Source: Flavobacteriaceae bacterium
GTDB taxonomy: Bacteria; Bacteroidota; Bacteroidia; Flavobacteriales; Flavobacteriaceae
Assembly: GCA_029253805.1 (NCBI GenBank)
Contig: JAQWYU010000072.1
Coordinates: 1 to 5,117 of the forward strand
DNA length: 5,117 bases
Direction of reading: 5' to 3'
The position numbers and the translations under genes are program-made. Under the pieces are notes generated by a model. That model worked only from the letters and a program-made list of their open reading frames with translations, had not been told where the DNA came from and ran no database searches. Shown here piece after piece: positions 1-5,117 of this stretch (position 1 is the first letter of the stretch; the number at the start of each line of letters is the position of its first letter).

Positions 1-126
1 ATCTACTTTAGATTTACCAACTACAGCTCTGCTTAACTTATCAAAAAAGGTAGAACTTGACTTCTCAAGACCTTTATCTAAAGTTGCCTTTTTATCGGAT
101 GAAAATATGTTTTTAAAAAAACTCAT
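1..126 (-). CDS. ftsY: Signal recognition particle receptor FtsY, N-terminal 42 codons (partial, runs off left edge)
   Basis: FtsY is the membrane-associated SRP receptor GTPase that docks ribosome-SRP complexes at the Sec translocon. The minus strand from the ATG at 126 reads MSFFKNIFSSDKK, then a segment TLDKGLEKSSSTFFDKLSRA, ending VVGKSKVD at the window edge. This matches the start of the FtsY N domain (pattern GLxKt..fF.KLs....GKskVD). The N domain begins near residue 17, so there is no long acidic A domain as in E. coli; short FtsY proteins are usual in Bacteroidota. The GTPase motifs lie outside the window. Its position after rpmB, rpmG and the DUF4295 gene is the common Bacteroidota order and supports the call. 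It is separated from those genes by a terminator and a possible promoter of its own. There is no Shine-Dalgarno sequence before the ATG. Confidence 0.9.
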   Translation of the reverse strand, partial: MSFFKNIFSSDKKATLDKGLEKSSSTFFDKLSRAVVGKSKVD

Positions 127-148
127 AAGTCAACAATTTTACTATTTA

Positions 149-156
149 CAAAAATA
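149..156 (-). promoter_or_regulatory. Candidate -7 element of a ftsY promoter (TATTTTTG)
   Basis: On the minus strand this reads TATTTTTG, an exact match to the Bacteroidota -7 consensus TAnnTTTG. It lies between the upstream terminator and the ftsY start at 126, leaving room for a short leader of roughly 15 bases. No clear TTG is seen about 19 bases upstream, so the -33 half is weak or absent. The location just after a terminator is the main argument for function. Confidence 0.45.
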
Positions 157-176
157 GCATTAAATGCGAGGAAATT

Positions 177-212
177 AAAAAATAAAAAGCTGCTTTGTTG
201 TAAAGCAGCTTT
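177..212 (-). terminator. Intrinsic terminator after the rpmB-rpmG-DUF4295 unit
   Basis: A perfect 11-bp inverted repeat (186-196 and 202-212, AAAGCTGCTTT / AAAGCAGCTTT) encloses a 5-base loop at 197-201. In the minus-strand transcript the stem ends in three U and continues UUAUUUUUU, a typical U-tract. On the plus strand the stem is followed by AGATATG with no T run, so the signal works in the minus direction only. It lies 23 bases past the DUF4295 stop codon and 60 bases before the ftsY ATG. It should therefore end, or attenuate, transcription of the ribosomal-protein genes before ftsY. Confidence 0.85.
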
Positions 213-234
213 AGATATGATGTAATAAAAAAAA

Positions 235-387
235 TTATTTTTTACTTAAGAATTCATTAACCTTTTCAGGTGCCATAATGGATTCAACAAAAATATAAGC
301 TCCAGATTTCTCTGATTTAACCATTTTAATCGCTTTAGTTTGGCGCTTTGATCCAGTTTGTAAGGATGCTACAGATTTCTTTGCCAT
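235..387 (-). CDS. DUF4295 family small basic protein, probable ribosomal protein bL38
   Basis: This is a 50-residue, lysine-rich protein that begins MAKKSVASLQTGSKRQTKAI and ends PEKVNEFLSKK, stop TAA at 235-237. The N-terminal half is strongly basic (KK, SKRQTK, KMVK). The C-terminal half (GAYIFVESIMAPEKVNEFL) has the mixed pattern of a small folded unit. Family knowledge: DUF4295 proteins are about 50 residues, restricted to Bacteroidota, and encoded between rpmG and ftsY, exactly as here. From memory, a cryo-EM structure of the Flavobacterium johnsoniae ribosome revealed a new large-subunit protein named bL38, and I believe it is this family; I cannot confirm the match here. The gene follows rpmG by 48 bases with no promoter between and is followed by a strong terminator, so it should be co-transcribed with the ribosomal genes. 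The start has no Shine-Dalgarno sequence but has A at -3. Confidence 0.88.
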   Translation of the reverse strand: MAKKSVASLQTGSKRQTKAIKMVKSEKSGAYIFVESIMAPEKVNEFLSKK

Positions 388-435
388 GATTCAATTGTTA
401 TTTCGTTTGAAAATTACTTTCGTAAATTTCTAAAT

Positions 436-618
436 TTATTTAATTTCTTTGTGAACCGTCATTCTCTTAAGTATGGAGTTAAATTTCTTTATTTCCATTC
501 GATCAGGCGTATTCTTTTTGTTCTTTGTTGTAATATATCTAGAAGTTCCTGGTTTACCAGACTCTTTGTGCTCGGTGCACTCTAAAATTACTTGAACTCT
601 GTTTCCTCTTTTTGCCAT
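436..618 (-). CDS. rpmG: 50S ribosomal protein L33 (bL33), zinc-free type
   Basis: bL33 is a small protein of the large ribosomal subunit near the E site. The 60-residue product begins [18 protein letters not shown] and contains the family pattern [22 protein letters not shown], here split around residues 26-47, with a basic C-terminal end. It is close in length to the E. coli protein (55). The zinc-ribbon form carries two CxxC pairs. Here only Cys14 remains, with His17 where the second Cys would be and no C-terminal pair, so this is the C-minus, zinc-independent form. It lies 23 bases after rpmB and shares its promoter. The start follows an A-rich stretch (AAAATG) without a Shine-Dalgarno sequence. 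Confidence 0.97.
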   Translation of the reverse strand: MAKRGNRVQVILECTEHKESGKPGTSRYITTKNKKNTPDRMEIKKFNSILKRMTVHKEIK

Positions 619-641
619 TTTACAATGCTTTTATTGGTAGT

Positions 642-878
642 TTATTTTAGAAAACCTGCCGTCTTTGCTTCTTTTATTGCTGCATGAATACCAATTTTAT
701 TTATGGTTTTCAAAGCTGCAGTAGAGATCTTTAATGTTACCCAGCTATCTTCTTCTGGAATATAAAAACGTTTTTTAATTAAATTAACATTAAATCTACG
801 CTTAGTCCTATTTAAGGCTTTAGATACATTGTTTCCAAACATTGCTCTTTTGCCAGTAAGTTCACAAATTCTTGACAT
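642..878 (-). CDS. rpmB: 50S ribosomal protein L28 (bL28)
   Basis: bL28 is a large-subunit ribosomal protein needed for 70S assembly in E. coli. The product is 78 residues, the same length as in E. coli. It opens with the family signature [19 protein letters not shown], followed by [13 protein letters not shown] (residues 21-33) and a C-terminal half containing [19 protein letters not shown]. It has a single Cys5 rather than CxxC pairs, so it is the zinc-independent form. It is the first gene after the strong promoter at 920-950 and leads the rpmB-rpmG-DUF4295 unit. The ATG is preceded by AAGAAAA, which is A-rich but not a true Shine-Dalgarno sequence. Confidence 0.98.
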   Translation of the reverse strand: MSRICELTGKRAMFGNNVSKALNRTKRRFNVNLIKKRFYIPEEDSWVTLKISTAALKTINKIGIHAAIKEAKTAGFLK

Positions 879-919
879 TTTTCTTAACTTTAATTGTTTT
901 GTCGTTTAAAAACGAGGTG

Positions 920-950
920 CAAAAATACGAATTCTTTAGAAGTACGCAAA
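920..950 (-). promoter_or_regulatory. Bacteroidota-type promoter of the rpmB operon (TTTG-N19-TATTTTTG)
   Basis: On the minus strand TTTG (947-950) is followed after exactly 19 bases by TATTTTTG (920-927) and then C. This is the canonical -33/-7 arrangement (TTG, 19 bases, TAnnTTTG) of the primary sigma factor of Bacteroidota. Transcription should begin a few bases below 920, giving a leader of roughly 35 bases before the rpmB ATG at 878. The -33 box ends 3 bases short of the cinA stop codon at 953-955. There is no terminator in between, so rpmB can also receive read-through from cinA. Confidence 0.88.
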
Positions 951-952
951 CT

Positions 953-2209
953 TTATTTTAGCATTTTTTTGAAAATTTCTTTCTGAAATAATGTAAAAGC
1001 CATAGTTACTGCTTTCTGAATCACCCTAAGTCGTTGTTTTCCAAAATTAAACTGCTGTGAAAATACGCCATCTGGAGATGCAATAGCAATACAAACTGTA
1101 CCTATTTCAGCTTCAGAATTTCCTTTTGTAGGGCCTGCATTTCCTGTAGTTGCTAACCCGTAGTCCGAAGTGAATAATTGTCTTACGTTTTCAGCCATCG
1201 CCTCAGCAACTTGAGTACTCACCACTGAATGTGCCTTAATAAGTTGAGGATTAACCTTTAAAATATCTATCTTTGAATCCATCGCGTAAGCTACTAGCCC
1301 GCCCTTAAAATAATTAGAAGCGCCAGGATGTGCTGTTATATTTTCGGCAATCTTACCTCCAGTACAACTTTCAGCTATAGATAGTGTTCTTCCTAACTTA
1401 GTCAACTGATCTCCTATAATTTGCTCGATGGTTGATTGCTCTTCAAACCCCACAAATACATCATTAATTAATGGAATTAAAGCAGCGACCTGAGCGTCAA
1501 CTCCGTCAATAACCGCTTGCTTATCAGAACCTTTAGAGGACAACCTAAGACGAACTCTTCCAAGATTTGGAAGATATGCCAACTTTATTGATTCTGGCAA
1601 GGCAGACTCCCATTCCTTAATTCTATCAGCTATAATACTTTCCCCTAAGCCATAAGTTAATAGGGTCCTATGTAAAATAAATGGTCGCGCAAATTTTTGA
1701 GAAATACGTGGTAAAACCTCATCATTCATCAAACCTTTCATTTCAAAGGGTACACCAGGTAAGGAAACAAATATAGTATTGTTTTTTTCAATCCACATAC
1801 CAGGCGCACTTCCAGACTTGTTCATCAAAGCTGTTGATCTTGAAAGTACTAGCGATTGATCAATATTAACTTGAAGGAGCGGTTGTTTTACAAAATTCTT
1901 CCATAAGTGCTTTATATTTTCAAGAACCGCTTCATCACAGACTAAAGTATCCTCAAAATACTGTGCCAATGTTGTTTTGGTAATATCATCTTTAGTTGGG
2001 CCTAATCCACCTGTAATAATAATTATATCAACGTTTTTTTCTGCAGCTTGAAATGCTTCTAAAATATGTGCCTTATCATCATGAACAGAAGTAATTTGAT
2101 ATACTGATACCCCAATTTTATTTAATTCCTGAGCAATAAAAGCAGAATTAGTGTCTATAATTTGACCGATTAAAATTTCATCACCAATGGTAATAATTTC
2201 TGCTTTCAT
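953..2209 (-). CDS. cinA: CinA: MoaB/MogA-like domain fused to NMN deamidase (PncC-type) domain
   Basis: CinA proteins join a molybdopterin-binding-like (COG1058) domain, reported in other bacteria to have ADP-ribose pyrophosphatase activity, to a nicotinamide mononucleotide amidohydrolase domain. The second domain turns NMN into NaMN in the pyridine nucleotide cycle. The 418-residue length is normal. The N-terminal domain (about 1-170) has MKAEIITIGDEILIGQIIDTN-type sequence at 1-21, TGGLGPTKDD at 66-75 and SAPGMW at 134-139, then LPGVPFEM at 150-157. The C-terminal domain (about 260-415) has AESCTGG at 279-285, with Ser281 the expected nucleophile, and GGLVAYAMDSK at 303-313. It also has TGNAGPTKG at 355-363, a variant of the common TGIAGPxGG. 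The start lies 3 bases after the FAH-family stop, so the gene is the last of a four-gene operon. In naturally competent Gram-positives cinA is competence-induced; nothing here suggests that role. Confidence 0.95.
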   Translation of the reverse strand: MKAEIITIGDEILIGQIIDTNSAFIAQELNKIGVSVYQITSVHDDKAHILEAFQAAEKNVDIIIITGGLGPTKDDITKTTLAQYFEDTLVCDEAVLENIKHLWKNFVKQPLLQVNIDQSLVLSRSTALMNKSGSAPGMWIEKNNTIFVSLPGVPFEMKGLMNDEVLPRISQKFARPFILHRTLLTYGLGESIIADRIKEWESALPESIKLAYLPNLGRVRLRLSSKGSDKQAVIDGVDAQVAALIPLINDVFVGFEEQSTIEQIIGDQLTKLGRTLSIAESCTGGKIAENITAHPGASNYFKGGLVAYAMDSKIDILKVNPQLIKAHSVVSTQVAEAMAENVRQLFTSDYGLATTGNAGPTKGNSEAEIGTVCIAIASPDGVFSQQFNFGKQRLRVIQKAVTMAFTLFQKEIFKKMLK

Positions 2210-2212
2210 AGA

Positions 2213-2824
2213 TTATTTAACTTTAATAGAAAAAAATTCTTCTTCCCCAATATATCCTATCAAAGAATCATCTGGCTGAACTTTACCTACGCCAGATGGT
2301 GTGCCTGTAAAAATAATATCTCCAATTTTTAAGGTAAAATACTGAGATATGTAAGCTATAATTTCATCTATACCCCACAACATTTCTTCTGTCGTTGATG
2401 ATTGAACAATTTGATTATTTTTAAGAAGACTAAAAGAGATGTTATTAACGTTATTATAGTTAGACTTAGGAACCCACTTGCCAATTACCGATGAGCCATC
2501 GAATGCTTTTGACTTCTCCCAAGGCAAGCCTTTTGCTTTAAGTTCTTGTTGGAGGTCTCGGGCTGTGAAATCAATACCTAGTCCAATTTGCTCATAATAC
2601 TTGTGAGCAAATTTTGAATCAATATATTTACCTACTCGATTAATTTTAACCAAAACTTCAACTTCGTGATGCACTTCATTGGAAAAATCTGGGATAAAAA
2701 AGGGTTGTTGATTTAATAAAATTGAAGTATCAGGTTTTAGAAAAACAACAGGCTCTGATGGTTTTTCATTTTTTAGCTCAGAAATGTGTTGCGCATAGTT
2801 ACGCCCAATACAAATTAACTTCAT
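2213..2824 (-). CDS. Fumarylacetoacetate hydrolase (FAH) family protein, FAHD1-like acylpyruvase / oxaloacetate decarboxylase
   Basis: FAH-family enzymes are metal-dependent hydrolases, isomerases or decarboxylases acting on 2-oxo acids such as acylpyruvates and oxaloacetate. The 203-residue length fits the short, single-domain FAHD1/YcgM group. Visible motifs are IGRNYAQH (6-13), VVFLKP (26-31), HHEVEV (52-57), GLGIDFTARDLQ (81-92), KGLPWEKSKAFDGSS (98-112) and GTPSGVG (174-180). Expected Mg/Mn ligands are Glu54, Glu56 and Asp85. Their spacing (2 and 29) equals that of the human FAHD1 ligands as I remember them. His13, Glu16 and Lys106 also fall at the spacing of the FAHD1 catalytic His, Glu and Lys. 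The exact substrate cannot be read from sequence. The ATG shares one base with the TAA of the upstream exonuclease gene (TAATG), which suggests translational coupling. The protein has no signal peptide and should be cytoplasmic. Confidence 0.92.
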   Translation of the reverse strand: MKLICIGRNYAQHISELKNEKPSEPVVFLKPDTSILLNQQPFFIPDFSNEVHHEVEVLVKINRVGKYIDSKFAHKYYEQIGLGIDFTARDLQQELKAKGLPWEKSKAFDGSSVIGKWVPKSNYNNVNNISFSLLKNNQIVQSSTTEEMLWGIDEIIAYISQYFTLKIGDIIFTGTPSGVGKVQPDDSLIGYIGEEEFFSIKVK

Positions 2825-3600
2825 TATTGAAGCTTGTTATTAAATGATCTTAACTTAATGCTCGTTAACACTTTTTTGGTGTACAAAGGGAAATCTGCTG
2901 ATTGCAACCATCCAAAATAACCAGGCTCTTTTTCAAGTATTTCGGTTACTTTTTTCCCTTTATGTTTTCCAAAAGAAAAACACTCATCTCCATTTTTATC
3001 ATAAGTAATAAAACCTGCAAAATCTGCAATTTTTTTTCGAGTACTAAAGTCCGCTAAAAAACTCGTGTCATTATCTAAATCATCGTAACGATCAAGTTGC
3101 GCTTTTAGAACCTCATAAGTAGCTATTGTATCCGCCTCGGCACTGTGTGCATCTTCTAAATTTTTATCACAATAAAATTTAAAAGCAGCTGTTAAAGTGC
3201 GCTGCTCCATCTTGTGAAAAATAGTTTGTACATCAACAGAACGACGATTTTTCATGTCAAAATCAACTCCAGCTCTAAGCATTTCCTCAGCCAATAAAGG
3301 AATATCAAATCGATTCGAATTAAATCCTCCTAAATCAGAATCTTTAATCCAAGAAGAGATTTCCTTAGCCAACTCATTAAATGAAGGCTCGTTAGCTACT
3401 TTTTCATCGGTAATACCATGTATAGCTGTCACTACTGATGGAATTGGAATTCCTGGATTTACCAACCATGTTTTCATTTGTTCGGATCCTTCTGGACTAA
3501 CCTTCAATATAGATATTTCAACAATCCTATCTTTAGTGATATTTATACCTGTCGTTTCTAAATCAAAGAAACAAATGGGTTTATTTAGGTTTAGTTGCAT
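2824..3600 (-). CDS. DEDDh 3'-5' exonuclease (DNA polymerase III epsilon-like) with ExoX-type C-terminal region
   Basis: The product belongs to the DnaQ-like exonuclease superfamily, which removes nucleotides from 3' ends of DNA in proofreading or repair. The 258 residues hold a full DEDDh set: FFDLETTG at 11-18 (Asp13, Glu15), GFNSNRFDIPLL at 92-103 (Asp99) and HSAEADTIAT at 152-161 (His152, Asp157). A second conserved block, CFSFGKHKGKKV at 207-218 followed by EPGYFGWLQSADFP at 225-238, resembles the short C-terminal region of exonuclease X. It is not typical of the replicative epsilon subunit. A stand-alone repair or clean-up nuclease is therefore more likely than the polymerase III proofreader, although databases often label such proteins DnaQ. 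The start lies 2 bases after the E2 stop and the stop overlaps the next start by one base. The start is supported by the DEDD motif beginning soon after it, at residue 11. Confidence 0.93.
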   Translation of the reverse strand: MQLNLNKPICFFDLETTGINITKDRIVEISILKVSPEGSEQMKTWLVNPGIPIPSVVTAIHGITDEKVANEPSFNELAKEISSWIKDSDLGGFNSNRFDIPLLAEEMLRAGVDFDMKNRRSVDVQTIFHKMEQRTLTAAFKFYCDKNLEDAHSAEADTIATYEVLKAQLDRYDDLDNDTSFLADFSTRKKIADFAGFITYDKNGDECFSFGKHKGKKVTEILEKEPGYFGWLQSADFPLYTKKVLTSIKLRSFNNKLQ

Positions 3601-3602
3601 AA

Positions 3603-4913
3603 TTATAGAATTCTTTTATCGTCCCATGCCTCTAGGTAATCTTTAACTGTCTTTAAAAACTGACCTCCTAAAGCTCCATTTACTACCCTATGGTCATAAG
3701 AATGTGAAAGGAACATTTTTTGTCTGATACCAATAAAATCACCTTCGCTTGTTTCAATAACAGCAGGTACTTTTCTGATAGCTCCAAGAGCTAAAATTCC
3801 AACTTGTGGCTGATTTATAATTGGAGTCCCCATAATACTACCAAATCCTCCAACATTCGTCACAGTATAGGTGCCATCTTGTATATCGTCTGGCTTAAGC
3901 TGATTAGCTCTTGCGCGCAGAGCAAGATCGTTGACTCGTTTGGTCATTCCAACTAAGTTTAATTGATCTGCATTTTTGATCACTGGAACTATCAAGTTTC
4001 CATCATCTAATGATGCAGCCATTCCTATATTGATATTCTTGTGTTTGATTATACTTCCATTTTGAATAGAAATATTTAGCATTGGATGCATTGTAAGTGC
4101 ATATGCTACCGCTTCCATAAAAATTGGTGTAAACGTAATATTTTCTCCCTCACGTGCCATGAAGGACTCTTTAATTTTTTTCCTCCAATTCCATATTTTA
4201 GTAACGTCGACTTCAATAAATGACTGCACATGTGCAGACGTTTGTAATGAGTCTGTCATATGTTTAGAAACTAATTTACCTAAGCGAGTCATTTCTATAA
4301 TTTCATCTTCACCACTACTTATTACGGAGTTTACGCTAGACGTAGTTTGAGATCGTAATTCAGCTACTGATTCTTTAACCGGTAGTTTTTCTGGTGAGGT
4401 AACTGGATTATGAGCTAAATATGCTAATATGTCTTTTTTGGTAACTCTAGCGTCTTTTCCAGAGCCTTGGATTGAATCTAACTGAGCTTGAGTGATTCCC
4501 TCTTTTTTTGCAATATTCCTCACTAAGGGAGAATAAAAACGATTGTCCTTAGAACTCACAACATTCACTTCTTCTTGAACTTTTGCGATTGAAGTCTCAA
4601 GCTGCTCAACCTCACTTGGTTTTGAAACTTGCACAACTTCAGGGGCATACGCTGTTGCTCCAGCTGTATCAGCTTCCGTATCAATAATCGCAATTGTTTG
4701 ACCAACCTCCACAAGGTCATCCACTTCAAAAAGCTTCTGAATAAGTACACCATCAACTTCACTAGGAACTTCACTATCAACTTTATCGGTAGCAATTTCT
4801 AATACTGCTTCGTCAGCATCAATTTTATCACCAATATCCTTGAGCCAAGCAGTGAGTGTAGCCTCAGCCACACTCTCACCCATTTTAGGTAATTTTAGTT
4901 CGAATTTTGCCAT
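3603..4913 (-). CDS. 2-oxo acid dehydrogenase E2 acyltransferase, probably branched-chain type
   Basis: E2 forms the core of 2-oxo acid dehydrogenase complexes. It takes the acyl group from E1 on a swinging lipoyl arm and passes it to CoA. The 436-residue protein has one lipoyl domain (about 2-78, lipoylated Lys44 in ATDKVDSEVPS). A linker rich in acidic residues, Ala and Val follows, then a peripheral subunit-binding domain (about 126-166, YSPLVRNIAKKEG to RVTKKDIL). A second linker leads to the catalytic domain (about 205-430). The single lipoyl domain and lipoyl sequence LPKMGESVAEATLTAWL resemble branched-chain E2 (BkdB/BfmBB), but a 2-oxoglutarate or other E2 is not excluded. The active-site motif reads SYDHRVVNGALGG at 405-417: catalytic His408 is present, but Asn412 replaces the usual Asp of HxxxDG. 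No E1 or E3 gene is adjacent. It is the first gene of the operon with the exonuclease, FAH protein and cinA. Confidence 0.95.
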   Translation of the reverse strand: MAKFELKLPKMGESVAEATLTAWLKDIGDKIDADEAVLEIATDKVDSEVPSEVDGVLIQKLFEVDDLVEVGQTIAIIDTEADTAGATAYAPEVVQVSKPSEVEQLETSIAKVQEEVNVVSSKDNRFYSPLVRNIAKKEGITQAQLDSIQGSGKDARVTKKDILAYLAHNPVTSPEKLPVKESVAELRSQTTSSVNSVISSGEDEIIEMTRLGKLVSKHMTDSLQTSAHVQSFIEVDVTKIWNWRKKIKESFMAREGENITFTPIFMEAVAYALTMHPMLNISIQNGSIIKHKNINIGMAASLDDGNLIVPVIKNADQLNLVGMTKRVNDLALRARANQLKPDDIQDGTYTVTNVGGFGSIMGTPIINQPQVGILALGAIRKVPAVIETSEGDFIGIRQKMFLSHSYDHRVVNGALGGQFLKTVKDYLEAWDDKRIL

Positions 4914-4947
4914 AGAATAATATGATTGGGTGTATAATTACTGGATA

Positions 4948-4955
4948 CAAATTTA
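4948..4955 (-). promoter_or_regulatory. Candidate -7 element of the E2 operon promoter (TAAATTTG)
   Basis: The minus strand reads TAAATTTG, a match to the Bacteroidota -7 consensus TAnnTTTG, 34 bases before the E2 ATG. No good TTG is found 19 bases upstream, so only half of the promoter is convincing. It sits in the roughly 70-base gap between the end of the upstream open frame (stop at 4984-4986) and the E2 start, the expected place for a promoter of the four-gene operon. Confidence 0.5.
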
Positions 4956-4983
4956 CGAAAATAGATGAAACTAATCGGGAATT

Positions 4984-5117
4984 TTAAAATTGTATTATTT
5001 GTCCTTTTGTATGAGCGGAACTACTGCCTATAATGTATGAGCTTGACTTGGGTTGTATTTTAAATAAACATTGCTGTTCCTTAAAAACTTGCATGTATTC
5101 AATAATCGATTTAAAGG
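4984..5117 (-). CDS. Possible C-terminal end of an unrecognised gene (partial, runs off right edge)
   Basis: One minus-strand frame is open from the window edge (first full codon ends at 5115) to a TAA at 4984-4986, 43 codons. It reads FKSIIEYMQVFKEQQCLFKI followed by QPKSSSYIIGSSSAHTKGQI and IQF. The amphipathic start and mixed charge look like coding sequence, and the other two frames on this strand meet stops earlier. In DNA this AT-rich an open run of this length is unlikely but not impossible by chance. I do not recognise a family from so short a piece. It could end the gene upstream of E2 on the same strand; the alternative is non-coding DNA. Confidence 0.4.
   Translation of the reverse strand, partial: FKSIIEYMQVFKEQQCLFKIQPKSSSYIIGSSSAHTKGQIIQF

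Noticed and set aside
388..435. Possible promoter or hairpin between rpmG and the DUF4295 gene
   Set aside because: The 48-base gap has no TAnnTTTG element at suitable spacing and no stable stem; it looks like plain intra-operon spacer.
3254..3646. 130-codon open frame on the plus strand
   Set aside because: It lies antisense over the N-terminal half of the exonuclease, whose catalytic motifs are complete in the minus strand, and its translation resembles no family I know.
4224..4237. Perfect 14-base palindrome CTGCACATGTGCAG, a possible operator
   Set aside because: It is inside the E2 coding sequence, encoding part of TSAHVQ in a conserved region, and a single 14-base palindrome is expected by chance at roughly this rate in 5 kb.
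4159..4350. 63-codon open frame on the plus strand
   Set aside because: It is antisense to the E2 catalytic-domain start and linker, which are clearly coding on the minus strand.
4565..4795. 76-codon open frame on the minus strand in another frame
   Set aside because: It overlaps the E2 lipoyl domain and linker out of frame and has a low-complexity Leu/Lys/Arg-rich product typical of a shadow frame.
4965..5033. 22-codon plus-strand frame starting MKLIGNFK, hydrophobic
   Set aside because: It is too short, has no promoter or ribosome signal, and overlaps the more plausible minus-strand frame and the E2 promoter region.

Overview
The window is a compact, AT-rich piece of bacterial chromosome in which every supported gene lies on the minus strand, so gene order in transcription runs from the right end to the left. 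Several signs point to a member of the Bacteroidota, most likely the class Flavobacteriia. These are the cluster rpmB - rpmG - DUF4295 - ftsY, start codons without Shine-Dalgarno sequences, and a textbook Bacteroidota promoter (TTTG, 19 bases, TATTTTTG) in front of rpmB. The protein sequences are also of flavobacterial type. Nothing in the window suggests a recent mobile element, a CRISPR array, a tRNA or an rRNA.

Right part (about 5117 to 953): a probable C-terminal fragment of an unrecognised gene is followed by a short intergenic region with a weak promoter candidate. Then come four tightly packed genes: a 2-oxo acid dehydrogenase E2 acyltransferase (probably the branched-chain type), a DEDDh 3'-5' exonuclease with an ExoX-like C-terminal region, a FAH-family (FAHD1-like) hydrolase/decarboxylase, and cinA. 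The gaps are 2 bases, a 1-base overlap and 3 bases, so this looks like one operon with translational coupling. The functions are mixed: oxo-acid oxidation, DNA processing, clean-up of acylpyruvate or oxaloacetate, and recycling of pyridine nucleotide. Only E2 and the FAH protein are plausibly close in metabolism.

Left part (about 950 to 1): the strong rpmB promoter starts right after the cinA stop. It drives rpmB (bL28), rpmG (bL33) and a 50-residue basic protein of the DUF4295 type, which I believe is the Bacteroidota-specific ribosomal protein bL38. A perfect 11-bp hairpin followed by a U-rich tract then ends this ribosomal-protein unit. After it, a candidate promoter precedes ftsY, the SRP receptor, of which only the first 42 codons are inside the window.

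I do not see a previously undescribed system here. The points most worth a second look are the Asp-to-Asn change in the E2 catalytic motif (HRVVNG), the terminator-plus-promoter separating bL38 from ftsY, and the FAHD1-like active site beside an oxo-acid dehydrogenase subunit.
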